A program made the translations under genes and the position numbers. Below, piece after piece: positions 9,579-22,251 of a stretch of DNA of 50,790 bases. Position 1 is the first letter of the stretch; the number at the start of each line of letters is the position of its first letter. The notes below the pieces were generated by a model. The model was not told the origin of the DNA. It saw only the letters and a program-made list of their open reading frames with translations, and did not search any database. The DNA comes from Lachnospiraceae bacterium. Lineage in GTDB: Bacteria; Bacillota; Clostridia; Lachnospirales; Lachnospiraceae. The stretch is taken from the NCBI GenBank assembly GCA_029054245.1, contig JAIDFQ010000019.1:1-50790 (forward strand), written 5' to 3'.

Positions 9579-10476
9579 TGAAACTATGATCGTATGGCTG
9601 GTGCTGATTGTAAATTTCATAATAGCTGTAGTTTACATGACAGTGATGTATTTAAGAACCAAAATGCGTTATGTATTTGTACGGGGGGCGATTATGCTGC
9701 TTTGTCCCGTTACGGCTTTATGCTGCTATCTGTTCAGCTATATTCTGAGCATGATCTTTAAGGAGGAGGACGTGGATTATGCCAATTTGAGTCTGGACAA
9801 AACGAAAAAAGAATTTGAGCAGGAGATTGATAAAGAGGCAGAAATGAAACGGCTTCCCATAGAGGAGGTGCTTACTGTTTCTACAGCAAAGGATAGAAGA
9901 GAGGCGATGATCAATCTGCTTAAGACAGACATCAGTGACAGCATGGGATTGATTCGGAAGGCAATCGATAATGAGGATCCTGAGACGGTCCACTATGCCG
10001 CCTCTGCGATGACGGACATTATGAGTAAGTTTACGGCAGAAGTGAATCGGCTGCAGGCAGTTTATGATGAGGACAGAACCAACCAGGAGGTCAATGAAGA
10101 ATTTATTGATGCAGTACTCCGAATTTTAGGCAGCGGCGCTCTGCTTGGCGTAGAGGAAATGATGTATCTCTATATGTATACAGGATTGATGGAGAACCTG
10201 GCAAAGTACTATCCAGCGGCTATTACAGGTGAGCAGTGTGCAATGATGGTGACTGCGCTTTATAAAGAGGGCAAAAGTCAGGAAGCAGAAAAATGGGCGG
10301 AATTATCCTTGGAGAAATGGCCGGATGCCGAGCAGTCCTATTTAAACGTATTATATATAAAGTATCATCTTGGAAAGGAAGAGGATTTTTACAGGTGTCT
10401 GAAAGAATTGGCAGGTTCTGGTCTGGCGCTTTCGCGCAAAGGACTGGATATCATGCGTTACTGGATGAAAAGATAA
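9568..10476 (+). CDS. pelE: PelE-like membrane-anchored TPR protein
   Basis: A 302-residue protein with two N-terminal membrane helices (about 8-30 and 38-65) and a helical cytosolic part with TPR-like repeats, for example ALYKEGKSQEAEKWAELSLE near residue 228. The stretch DNEDPETVHYAASAMTDI near residue 137 and the overall design fit PelE, the scaffold between PelD and PelF/PelG. It overlaps the pelD gene by 11 bp. The symbol rests mainly on position and architecture because PelE sequences are poorly conserved. Confidence 0.75.
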   Translation: MNISETMIVWLVLIVNFIIAVVYMTVMYLRTKMRYVFVRGAIMLLCPVTALCCYLFSYILSMIFKEEDVDYANLSLDKTKKEFEQEIDKEAEMKRLPIEEVLTVSTAKDRREAMINLLKTDISDSMGLIRKAIDNEDPETVHYAASAMTDIMSKFTAEVNRLQAVYDEDRTNQEVNEEFIDAVLRILGSGALLGVEEMMYLYMYTGLMENLAKYYPAAITGEQCAMMVTALYKEGKSQEAEKWAELSLEKWPDAEQSYLNVLYIKYHLGKEEDFYRCLKELAGSGLALSRKGLDIMRYWMKR

Positions 10477-10489
10477 AGGAGGGATGTCT

Positions 10490-12718
10490 ATGCAGGAGGC
10501 AGGCAGTATTGTTTATTTCATAATCTTGTATTTCGTACTGATGGTGCTTTTGCCGGCAAAGGTACTAAGGCTTCCCTTTGGGAAAAAGCAGACGGCAGAC
10601 AGCGTGGTTAAGGCGCTGGTGGTCAGCTATACGGTCTGTATTAGCTGGGTATATGCACTTGCTCTTTTTCATATTTATAATAGATGGACCTTGATCCTGG
10701 CGCTGGTGTTGACCTTGATCGTATACGGCTTAATAAAAAAAGTGAATTACAAGAAGAACATTATGGATATGTTCAAGGTGATGGCGCTTCTTGGGGGAGG
10801 ACAGTATCGCGCAGAGATTTTTATCAAAGACAGGATACGAAAGGGGTGTAAATCCCTAAAGGAAGGGGTCAAGGGATTTTTCAGAAATCTTACATTTGGA
10901 CGGGTCTTATATTTTGCGGTTTGTCTTGTTGCTTTTGTGATTTTGATGCAGCGCCGACTGCCTGCCTTTTTTGGAACCTATGCATACAGGACTTCTGATA
11001 TGTATGTGCACAATGAATGGATTAATTATATGGAGGCAGGGGATATTTTTTATGATGGTATTTATCCTTTCGCTATGCATAATATCCTATCCGCCCTGCA
11101 TTTTTTCAGCGGACTTCATATTAATCAGGTGATTCGCTATTATGGTGCACTGAACAGTGTTTTAACGGTAGCGGCAGCCGTCTATTTTCTACGCCGGGTG
11201 GGGCGCAGCAGGGCAGCTGTCCTGATTTATCTGGTAGTATATGGGGTGACAGATTTTGTAGGGAATATGTTTGCGTATCGTATGGCGTTTACGCTGCCAC
11301 AGGAATTCGCAATGCCCTTTTTATTTATTGGACTATTGTTTTTAGGGAAGTTTCTGGAGGATAAGAAGAGGGAGGATGGGATTTATTTTTCACTTGCCTC
11401 ATCGATTATTTTATCCACGCATTTCTTCACAGTGATTTTTGCTGTGGCGCTCTGCGGAAGTCTTGTACTGGTTTATCTGAGGAAAATCTGGAAAGAAAAG
11501 ATGATCTTACCCTTGCTCCGCTGCCTGCTTATCATCTGCTGTATTTCTTTGACACCTTTTTTGATTGGAAAGCTGGAAGGAAAGTATTGGCAGGGCTCGA
11601 TGACGTGGGCGTTAAACGTGATGCAGACAGAGGAATCAGCCGCATCAACTGATTCGGAGGAGGAAAACGAGGTCTCTGAAAATCAGGAAGAGGAAATTGC
11701 AGTTCCGGAAAAAAATCACAATATCCTTTACCTGTTCTTTCATATGATGATGGAGAAAATGTATGTAGTCTGGGGCTATGTATTTTGGGGCGGAATGCTC
11801 TATGCGGTCTTTTTCTTTCTCATCATAGGAAAAAGGTGGAGGGACTGGCAAAATAAGCAGCTTTTTGCAGTCTGGCTGACACTGGTCTTTTGTGTGATGG
11901 TGATGGGATACTGGATTCTTGGAATACCTCAGCTTATGAAGGAAGAAAGAGTCAGGATGTTCATTGGATATCTTGGACCGGTTCTTTTGGCGCTTCCCCT
12001 GGAAACACCGGCAGTTTATCTGGGAAAATGGGGAAAAAGGATTTCTGAATTGTTAGGGATTGCCGCAGCAGCCGCCTGTTTCTATGTTACTTACGGTTTG
12101 GGGAACGTTCCCATACAGACGTACTTTTATCTGGAAACATCTATGGCAGCCAAAGCATGTGTAGATATTTCCCAGGAATATAAGAAGAACACATGGACAG
12201 TGGTGTCTCCGGTAGAGGAAGTGTCTTTTATAAGGGGGCGGGGGTATCATTACGAATTGTGGGAATTTATTGAGAACATGGAATGCTATACGCCGGACAG
12301 ATATCTGGAGCTGCCTACGAAATATGTATTTTTTGTTCTTGAAAAAAAACCAGTACTATACAACGCGTACAGAATCATGGGGCAGCAATATGAAGACAGA
12401 CCAGTTGACCTAGCAGATGCAGACCTGGTGATGACCCGCGAAATGCTGGGAATTTCCGACACCGGTGCTATGAAGTATTACAATTCGGAAGAAAATCGAA
12501 GGGCATTAGAGGCAAAACTGGCGGCTTGGTTAAAGGTTTATTCGGAAATGTTTCCGGACCAGATGTCGGTGTACAGGGAATCAGAGGACTGTATCGTGTA
12601 TCGTCTTGAGCAGAATGAATATGCATTGAACAATCTGGCGGTAGATTATGGATATAATGTGATTTCAGAAGAAGCGTATGACAGGATGCTGGCTGAAAAG
12701 CACGGGCAGGAAGAATAA
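10490..12718 (+). CDS. large polytopic membrane protein, possibly GT-C-like
   Basis: A 742-residue protein that I do not recognise as a standard Pel component. The start at 10490 has AAAGGAGGG at 6-7 nt; an ATG at 10484 lies too close to that site. It has about ten or more hydrophobic helices in residues 1-540 and a soluble C-terminal domain (about 545-742). The first large loop holds RTSDMYVHNEWINYMEAG, an acidic residue with a nearby His in the place where GT-C enzymes keep their catalytic acid, followed by FAMHNILSALH. An acidic, low-complexity loop lies near residues 385-405. It could be a lipid-linked-sugar transferase using the product of the upstream GT2 enzyme, or a polymer-handling protein; both are inferences. 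Confidence 0.6.
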   Translation: MQEAGSIVYFIILYFVLMVLLPAKVLRLPFGKKQTADSVVKALVVSYTVCISWVYALALFHIYNRWTLILALVLTLIVYGLIKKVNYKKNIMDMFKVMALLGGGQYRAEIFIKDRIRKGCKSLKEGVKGFFRNLTFGRVLYFAVCLVAFVILMQRRLPAFFGTYAYRTSDMYVHNEWINYMEAGDIFYDGIYPFAMHNILSALHFFSGLHINQVIRYYGALNSVLTVAAAVYFLRRVGRSRAAVLIYLVVYGVTDFVGNMFAYRMAFTLPQEFAMPFLFIGLLFLGKFLEDKKREDGIYFSLASSIILSTHFFTVIFAVALCGSLVLVYLRKIWKEKMILPLLRCLLIICCISLTPFLIGKLEGKYWQGSMTWALNVMQTEESAASTDSEEENEVSENQEEEIAVPEKNHNILYLFFHMMMEKMYVVWGYVFWGGMLYAVFFFLIIGKRWRDWQNKQLFAVWLTLVFCVMVMGYWILGIPQLMKEERVRMFIGYLGPVLLALPLETPAVYLGKWGKRISELLGIAAAAACFYVTYGLGNVPIQTYFYLETSMAAKACVDISQEYKKNTWTVVSPVEEVSFIRGRGYHYELWEFIENMECYTPDRYLELPTKYVFFVLEKKPVLYNAYRIMGQQYEDRPVDLADADLVMTREMLGISDTGAMKYYNSEENRRALEAKLAAWLKVYSEMFPDQMSVYRESEDCIVYRLEQNEYALNNLAVDYGYNVISEEAYDRMLAEKHGQEE

Positions 12719-12742
12719 AGAGGCGGGAGTTTTACGAAAACT

Positions 12743-13933
12743 ATGAAAAAAAAGGTGTTGTTTGTAATCAATACAATGGGCAGGGCTGGGGCGGAGAGAT
12801 GCCTTTTACATTTGCTCAAAGCGTGGGAGGATGAGGAATATGACATCTCCCTGTTTTCCGTGCTGGGCAGGGGAGAATTGTTTCTGGAGGTGCCTCCCTT
12901 TGTGCGGATTTTAAATGAATCGCCGCAGGCAGTGTCTGTGTTCGATCAAGAGGCAAGGAAGAGTTTTGCCAGGGAGATTATGAAGGGAATGCTGCGAAGG
13001 GGGAATTTTTTTAAAAACTTCTTTTCAACCTTACGTCTCTTCCTATGGCAGGTAAAAGAAAAAAAAATAAACAGAAAACGGCTTTGCTGGAAATTGGTTT
13101 CAGATGCAGCGCCCATTTTGGAGGAAGAATTCGATCTGGCAGTAGGTTATATACAGGGAGCTGCTACTTATTATACGCTGGATCACGTGAAGGCAAAAAG
13201 GAAGGTAGTCTTTCTGCATAATGAATACGAGCTGAGCGGCTATTGTCATTTGGTAGACCGGTCTTATTATGAGAAGGCAGACAGGATATACTGTGTATCA
13301 AATCATATATCAGAGGGGATGAAAGAAATATTTCCCACCTGCGAGGGTAAGATAGAAACCTTTTATAATTTTACAGATGCAGATTGGATTAAAGAAAGGG
13401 CACAGGAGGGAACTGCGCCTGAACTTAAGCGGGAGGCAGGAGGATTGTGCCTCCTGACAGCGGCAAGACTTGAGCATGTAAAAGCATTTGACGTGGCAAT
13501 ACAGACCATGGCGCTCATGAAGCAGAAAGGGATGAAGGCGGCGTGGTATGTGATAGGCGAAGGTGCGCTTCATCATCAGCTGGAAAAGGAAATCAAAGAA
13601 GCAGGAGTCGATGACTGCTTCTTTCTGCTGGGGGCAAAGGAGAATCCTTATCCTTATATGGCAGCTTGTGATATTTATTTGCAGGAGACGCGGTTTGAAG
13701 GCTTTTGCACTGCCATTACGGAAGCGGTGATTTTGGGTAAAAAAGTGGTGGCTTCCGATTGTGGAGGAAACATAGAGCAGCTATCCTATTACGGAACGGG
13801 TGTGCTGACGAAGCTGGATCCAGAGTCTATCGTGGAGGGAATACAAAAGGCGATGCAGGAGCCTGAGATGTCAGTGGATATTATGTGCAGACAGCGCAAG
13901 GAGCTGGAACGTTTAAAGAAGGAAGCAGAATAA
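12743..13933 (+). CDS. GT4 family glycosyltransferase (second)
   Basis: A 396-residue GT-B glycosyltransferase. It begins VLFVINTMGRAGAERCLLHL, the glycine-rich loop of GT4 enzymes. The C-terminal half has LLTAARLEHVKAFDVAIQTM near residue 235, VIGEGALHHQLEKE, and the acidic donor motif ETRFEGFCTAITEAVILGKK near residue 315. The ATG follows a GGGAG at longer than usual spacing. It lies 24 bp after the membrane protein gene and 20 bp before the pullulanase gene, so it belongs to the same transcript. Donor and acceptor are not readable. Confidence 0.85.
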   Translation: MKKKVLFVINTMGRAGAERCLLHLLKAWEDEEYDISLFSVLGRGELFLEVPPFVRILNESPQAVSVFDQEARKSFAREIMKGMLRRGNFFKNFFSTLRLFLWQVKEKKINRKRLCWKLVSDAAPILEEEFDLAVGYIQGAATYYTLDHVKAKRKVVFLHNEYELSGYCHLVDRSYYEKADRIYCVSNHISEGMKEIFPTCEGKIETFYNFTDADWIKERAQEGTAPELKREAGGLCLLTAARLEHVKAFDVAIQTMALMKQKGMKAAWYVIGEGALHHQLEKEIKEAGVDDCFFLLGAKENPYPYMAACDIYLQETRFEGFCTAITEAVILGKKVVASDCGGNIEQLSYYGTGVLTKLDPESIVEGIQKAMQEPEMSVDIMCRQRKELERLKKEAE

Positions 13934-13953
13934 GGGCACAGGGTTTGTAGAAG

Positions 13954-16644
13954 ATGGGAAAGAAAGTTAAATTCTTTTTGTGGATGTTTTTTGTATGCTG
14001 GATAGGGTCTTATGCATGGGTGTGCGGGCAGGAAGAAGGAACTCTGACGCTGGAGGTTCATTACATCCGTCAGGAGGAGGACTATGAGGGATGGAACCTC
14101 TGGCTGTGGCAGGAGGGAGCGGAAGGGCAGGCGTATCCTTTTCAAATACAGGAGGGGGGAGCCTGCAGCGAGATTACGTTAAGTCATATAGACGAAAATA
14201 CACAGATTGGTATTTTGATCAGAAAAGGGGATTGGGAAGAGAAGGATATTGAGGAAGACCGGTTTCTTGATTTAAGTCAAATAAAAGACGATCATCTCAC
14301 GGTATGGTTGTGGCAGGGGGATGAGGTCATTACTTATGGAGAAGAGGGAGAGGCTGTCCGAATTTTGGATGCATCTCTGGAATCTGAAACAGAGATTATC
14401 TTTCAGGGGCTTGGACCTTCTGACGCTTCTTTTCTGGTAGTGGATTACCATGGAAAAGAATATGAGGTGGCGTCACAGGAAGTAGTGCAGAATGATAATC
14501 TGCTGTCTGGAAAGCTTACGTTAAAGGAGCCTGTGGTTTTGCCTAACACCTTTTACCTGGTGATGGGGGAAGCAAAAAAGGTCATCCGGTTCGGCGGCAT
14601 CTATGACACCAGGCTGTTCACAGACAATTTTGTGTATGATGGGAATGATTTGGGCGTCATCTGCGAGGAGGATAAAAGTGTTTTTAAATTATGGGCGCCT
14701 ATGGCGGAGAGCGTCACTTTGCTGCTTTATCAGGAAGGAAGCGGTGATAACCTGATCAAGTCGGAACCGCTGTCCTATACGAAGCAGGGTGTTTTTAGCG
14801 TAACCCTTTCAGGAAATTATGCAAATCAATATTATACGTATCTGGTGAATGTACAGGGGAGTGAATGGGAGGTGGTAGACCCTTACGCGAAAAGCACCGG
14901 TGTTAACGGAGAACGGGGAATGATTTTGGCAAAAGACGAGGGGATGCCGGAGGGATTTAAAGAAGATACGTATATTCAGGATACGCAGAGGGAAGATGTG
15001 ATCTTGTATGAGATGAGTGTAAGGGATTATACTTCTGATATTGATTCCGGGATTCTTCATAAAGGGAAGTTTTTAGGACTTACCGAAGAAAATACGGTTA
15101 ATTCTGCAGGGGACAGCACAGGGCTTTCGTATCTTGCAGAGTTAGGGATTACCCACGTGCATCTCCTGCCCATTCAGGATTTTGGCGGAGTGGATGAGGA
15201 ACATCCAGAGGAAGCATATAACTGGGGGTATAATCCAGTGAATTATTTTGTGCCGGAAGGGTCGTATGCTACGGATCCGTACCACGGTGAAGTGAGGGTG
15301 CAGGAACTAAGGGAAATGATACAAAGCCTTCATGGGCAGGGAATCGGAGTGGTCATGGATGTAGTATATAATCACACCTATTACAGCGCAGATTCCAATT
15401 TCAATCGCATTGTTCCCGGATATTATCACCGCATCAAAGAAGACGGAAGCTTTTCTGACGGCTCCAAATGCGGCAATGAATTGGCCACGGAACGGGCGAT
15501 GGTGAGAAAATATGTGATTGATTCTGTAAAATACTGGATGGAGGAATATCATGTAGACGGATTCCGATTCGATTTGATGGGGCTGATCGATGTGGAGACC
15601 ATGAAAGAGCTTGAAAAGGAAGTGTTCCGATTAAATCCTCACGCTGTTGTGTATGGAGAAGGCTGGGATGCAGGCGAGACCATTTACCAGGGGGAGAGGA
15701 TGGAATCTGCCAATGCGTATCTGACGCCTGGAATCGGAACTTTCAACAATGTATTCCGCAGGGCGGTGCAGAACTATATTTGCGGTTTTGTGGAGGAGGA
15801 AAGTACACTTCTGGGAATGAAGTTTGGAGTTGCTGGCGCTGGCAATCATCCAGATACGGTAGCGCGGATGGGAACATGGACGGCAAAGCCATTGCAGTGT
15901 ATTAACTATGCTTCTTGTCACGATGGGTATACGTTATGGGATCTGATTACGTTAAACTGCCCGGAAGAGGAGCAGGAGTTTTTAAAGAGAAGAGACCGCT
16001 TTGGGGCTGCCTGTGTGCTCCTGTGCCAGGGAACGCCTTTTCTTCACAGCGGAGAAGAATTTTTGCGGACCAAGGTCTCTCCCAATAATCCTGATGTAAA
16101 ATATGGAAATTCTTATGATGCAGGAGATGAAGTGAATGCCCTGGACTGGAAGAGCAGGACAGAAAATAAGGATGTGCTGGAATATTACAGAGGTTTGATT
16201 TCTTTCCGAAAGGAACACAGAGGGCTTCGTTACGTGACACAGAGGCAGCTGAACAAAAATCTCGTTTTTATGGAAGACCTTCCTGAAAATGTTATGGGTT
16301 ATTATGCAAGAGAGCCGATCAACCTTTTTATGGATAATCAGATCTGCCTTTTATTCAATCCGACACAGGAAGCGGTGGAATTTCTTCCGGCATCAGGTAT
16401 CTGGGAGATTTACGTAGATGACCACAGGGCAGGAACAGAGTGCCTTGAAGTGATAGCCGAAGGGGAGACGCTGTGCGTGGAGGGCGTATCGGCATTGGCA
16501 GCGGTGAGGACGGTAGTCAGGGTTGACAGGATCGTCATCACGATTATAGTGACACTTTTAACGATGGCTGTACTTTGTATAGTCATAAGAAAGAGTAGGA
16601 GAAAAAAGTATGAGCGGAATGAAAGTGGCGGTAACCATAAATGA
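13954..16644 (+). CDS. pulA: membrane-anchored type I pullulanase (GH13)
   Basis: An 896-residue secreted alpha-glucan debranching enzyme that hydrolyses alpha-1,6 links. It has an N-terminal signal segment (about 5-25), a CBM41-like starch-binding domain (about 30-120), a CBM48-like domain (about 225-320) and a GH13 barrel. The pullulanase marker YNWGYNP is at 422-428. Catalytic residues are in place: nucleophile D540 (GFRFDLMG), acid/base E569 (VVYGEGWD) and D657 (ASCHDG). A C-terminal helix (about 860-880) followed by RKSRRKK anchors it with the enzyme outside. It overlaps the next GT8 gene by 35 bp. A pullulanase inside a Pel-type operon is unexpected. Confidence 0.92.
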   Translation: MGKKVKFFLWMFFVCWIGSYAWVCGQEEGTLTLEVHYIRQEEDYEGWNLWLWQEGAEGQAYPFQIQEGGACSEITLSHIDENTQIGILIRKGDWEEKDIEEDRFLDLSQIKDDHLTVWLWQGDEVITYGEEGEAVRILDASLESETEIIFQGLGPSDASFLVVDYHGKEYEVASQEVVQNDNLLSGKLTLKEPVVLPNTFYLVMGEAKKVIRFGGIYDTRLFTDNFVYDGNDLGVICEEDKSVFKLWAPMAESVTLLLYQEGSGDNLIKSEPLSYTKQGVFSVTLSGNYANQYYTYLVNVQGSEWEVVDPYAKSTGVNGERGMILAKDEGMPEGFKEDTYIQDTQREDVILYEMSVRDYTSDIDSGILHKGKFLGLTEENTVNSAGDSTGLSYLAELGITHVHLLPIQDFGGVDEEHPEEAYNWGYNPVNYFVPEGSYATDPYHGEVRVQELREMIQSLHGQGIGVVMDVVYNHTYYSADSNFNRIVPGYYHRIKEDGSFSDGSKCGNELATERAMVRKYVIDSVKYWMEEYHVDGFRFDLMGLIDVETMKELEKEVFRLNPHAVVYGEGWDAGETIYQGERMESANAYLTPGIGTFNNVFRRAVQNYICGFVEEESTLLGMKFGVAGAGNHPDTVARMGTWTAKPLQCINYASCHDGYTLWDLITLNCPEEEQEFLKRRDRFGAACVLLCQGTPFLHSGEEFLRTKVSPNNPDVKYGNSYDAGDEVNALDWKSRTENKDVLEYYRGLISFRKEHRGLRYVTQRQLNKNLVFMEDLPENVMGYYAREPINLFMDNQICLLFNPTQEAVEFLPASGIWEIYVDDHRAGTECLEVIAEGETLCVEGVSALAAVRTVVRVDRIVITIIVTLLTMAVLCIVIRKSRRKKYERNESGGNHK

Positions 16645-17494
16645 AAATTATATCTATCCCCTTAAGGTGATGCTTCACAGTCTTTTTTCCACCCAGAAGG
16701 AGCCGGTTACAGTTTTCCTGATACACACCAGTATTATGGCAGAAAAGGTTGAAAGGTTGAAAGCCTTCTGCCGCTCTTATGGCGCTTTACTTACAGAGAT
16801 TCCGGTTTCAAATGAACTTTTTGACAAGGCGCCTGTTATGCAGCACTTTTCAAAGGAAATGTATTACCGTCTGCTCTGCCCGTGGATTTTGCCGGAGGAA
16901 GAAAGAGTGCTGTACTTAGACCCTGACATGATCATCAATGATTCCTTAAGTGATTTCTATCACATGCACCTGTCGGGTGTCGTGATGGCAGCAGGAAGAG
17001 ACCGTCCAACTGGAATGGATCATATAAAAAGGCTTAAGTTAAAGCCGGATACTGTTTATATCAACTCCGGCGTTCTGCTTATGGATCTTAAAAAGATGCG
17101 GGAAGAAAAAGAGGCGGAGGAGATTTGGCAGCTTTTACGTATACGGGGAGATGAGCTTTTGTTTCCGGATCAGGATTTACTAAATGTGATGTGGGAAGGG
17201 AAGATCAAATACGTAGAAGACGCCTATAACCTGAATGTGAATATTCTCTACTTAAAGGAATATTTCCTGACACGGGCACAAAAGAAATCGGTCTATAAGA
17301 TTATGCACTATATAGGTCCCCATAAACCTTGGAACGGCGGATACAGGGGTGGGTGCTATTCCTTCTGGGCAACGGCGGAATGGCATGTCAATCCATCCCG
17401 GAGGTGCCTGCTTGCGGCAAGGCTTCTCTTAGGTCCCTGGCGGTTTCTGTATGGTTTGTATTTGTTCTGGAAAAATCATAAATGGAAAAAATAG
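16610..17494 (+). CDS. GT8 family glycosyltransferase (second copy)
   Basis: A 294-residue GT8 enzyme and paralogue of the gene at 1205-2110. It begins MSGMKVAVTINENYIYPLKV, with the DxD motif in VLYLDPDMI (about residues 101-109) and the C-terminal HYIGPHKPWN. AGGAGAAAAAAGT precedes the ATG, which lies inside the end of the pullulanase gene, indicating coupling. It is the last gene of the operon. No clear intrinsic terminator follows before the carA promoter. Confidence 0.87.
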   Translation: MSGMKVAVTINENYIYPLKVMLHSLFSTQKEPVTVFLIHTSIMAEKVERLKAFCRSYGALLTEIPVSNELFDKAPVMQHFSKEMYYRLLCPWILPEEERVLYLDPDMIINDSLSDFYHMHLSGVVMAAGRDRPTGMDHIKRLKLKPDTVYINSGVLLMDLKKMREEKEAEEIWQLLRIRGDELLFPDQDLLNVMWEGKIKYVEDAYNLNVNILYLKEYFLTRAQKKSVYKIMHYIGPHKPWNGGYRGGCYSFWATAEWHVNPSRRCLLAARLLLGPWRFLYGLYLFWKNHKWKK

Positions 17495-17544
17495 TAATAG
17501 AATCATAAAGGAATACAGTCCCATAAATTTTTTGCAGATCTTAG

Positions 17545-17573
17545 TTGAAGCGGAGTAATTCTTGTGCTATAAT
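17545..17573 (+). promoter_or_regulatory. carAB promoter with extended -10
   Basis: TTGAAG at 17545-17550, a 17-bp spacer, and TATAAT at 17568-17573 preceded by TG at one base distance (TGCTATAAT). Only about 40 nt separate the expected start of transcription from carA, too short for a PyrR-type attenuator leader. Confidence 0.75.
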
Positions 17574-17618
17574 GAAACGATTTGCAAAAGAATATGAGAG
17601 AAAGGGAGCAGGGACTAC

Positions 17619-18804
17619 ATGAAAGCATTTTTAATTCTGGAAGACGGCACCACTTTTACAGGAACCCATATCGGTGCCGACAAGGAAATCATCAGTGAAA
17701 TCGTATTTAACACTTCCATGGCGGGTTATCTGGAAGTGCTGACAGACCCATCCTATGCGGGGCAGGCTGTCTGTATGACATATCCACTGATTGGCAATTA
17801 TGGAATATGTAAAGAAGATATGGAATCGAAAAGGGCGTGGCCGGATGGCTTCATAGTAAGAGAGTTGTCGCGCTTACCCAGCAATTTCCGAAAAGACATG
17901 ACGATTCAGGAATTTCTCATTCAGCAGGATATTCCAGGCATAGCAGGCATCGATACACGTGCCCTCACTAAAATTCTTCGTGAAAAAGGTACCATGAATG
18001 GTATGATTACCACCAATGAAGCCTACGATCTTAAAACAATTCTCCCTAAATTAAAAGCATATACCACCGGTAAAGTGGTGGAAAAAGTAACCTGTTCCCA
18101 GAAATATGAAATAAAAGGCGCGAAAACGCTTGCTGATAACGGTCCTCTTTCAGGGAGCGCTAAGTTTGTGCCAGAAGATTTTGCCGCTGGAAAACGTGAA
18201 ATGCGCCCCAGCCTCACAAAGGCGTTAAATGGGCTTGGTAAAAAGGTAGCGCTGCTGGATCTAGGCGCAAAGGGCAATATTGCCTTGTCTTTAGCACAGC
18301 GAGGCTGCTGCGTGACAGTTTATCCTGCATTTACGAAAGCGGAAGAAATTCTGGCGGATCGTCCTGACGGTATTATGCTGAGCAATGGACCGGGAGATCC
18401 GAAAGAATGTACTGACATCATAGAAGAGATCAGAAAGCTTTATGAAGCGGAAATTCCCATTTTTGCGATTTGTCTGGGGCACCAGCTGATGGCGCTTGCC
18501 ACGGGAGCAGATACCTTCAAAATGAAATACGGTCACCGCGGGGGCAATCATCCGGTAAAAGACCTGACTACCGGACGGGTCTATATCTCCTCGCAGAATC
18601 ATGGTTACGTAGTGGATATGGACAAACTGGATCCGAAGACGGCAGTTCCGGCGTTCGTGAATGTGAATGACGGAACCAATGAGGGGCTTTCTTATGTAGG
18701 AAAAAATATCTTTACGGTTCAGTTCCACCCGGAGGCATGCCCCGGACCGCAGGATTCCGGCTATCTGTTCGATAGATTTATTAAGATGATGGAGGTGGGG
18801 AAAA

Positions 18805-18812
<8 letters not shown>
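17619..18812 (+). CDS. carA: carbamoyl-phosphate synthase small subunit
   Basis: A 397-residue glutamine amidotransferase subunit that releases ammonia from glutamine for carbamoyl phosphate, feeding pyrimidine and arginine synthesis. The N-terminal domain has LEDGTTFTG and the typical EIVFNTSMAGYLEVLTDPSY. The class I amidotransferase domain has nucleophile C285 in FAICLGHQLM and the His/Glu pair in VQFHPEACPGP. It overlaps carB by 8 bp. It is somewhat longer than the usual 360-380 residues, with additional sequence around residues 160-205 between the domains. Confidence 0.97.
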
Positions 18813-21999
<3,187 letters not shown>

Positions 22000-22057
22000 A
22001 TTATGTAAAATTATAACAGTTTTTTAGGAACTTCACAGCGGTTAATAGAGAAGCTGG

Positions 22058-22092
22058 TTAAAGGCAGGGACAGGAAGACTCCCTGCCTTTAA
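22058..22092 (+). terminator. 13-bp stem-loop after carB
   Basis: Perfect inverted repeat TTAAAGGCAGGGA (22058-22070) and its complement (22080-22092) with a 9-nt loop. No T-tract follows, so it may stabilise or process the carAB message rather than act as a simple intrinsic terminator. It lies in the 317-bp gap before the sugar-binding lipoprotein gene; the rest of that gap holds the promoter and operator listed next. Confidence 0.55.
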
Positions 22093-22210
22093 CTTGGCGA
22101 AATGCTGAAAAAGGGAAATGAAACATGTACAAATTATACAAAAATATGCTGGATAAATTTGCGAAAGCGACGAAATTATTTGAAAAATCTTCAAAATTAA
22201 TAAACAAGCC

Positions 22211-22239
22211 TTGCAAAATTGTGCCATAAATGTTATCTT
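22211..22239 (+). promoter_or_regulatory. promoter of sugar ABC operon
   Basis: TTGCAA at 22211-22216, a 17-bp spacer and TATCTT at 22234-22239. The expected start near 22246 is followed within a few bases by a LacI-type palindrome. No other good promoter is visible in this gap. Confidence 0.55.
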
Positions 22240-22251
22240 ATGTATATGCGT

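Noticed and set aside
22058-22092. Pyrimidine riboswitch or PyrR element near carAB
   Set aside because: The hairpin is downstream of carB, and the carA leader is too short for an attenuator.
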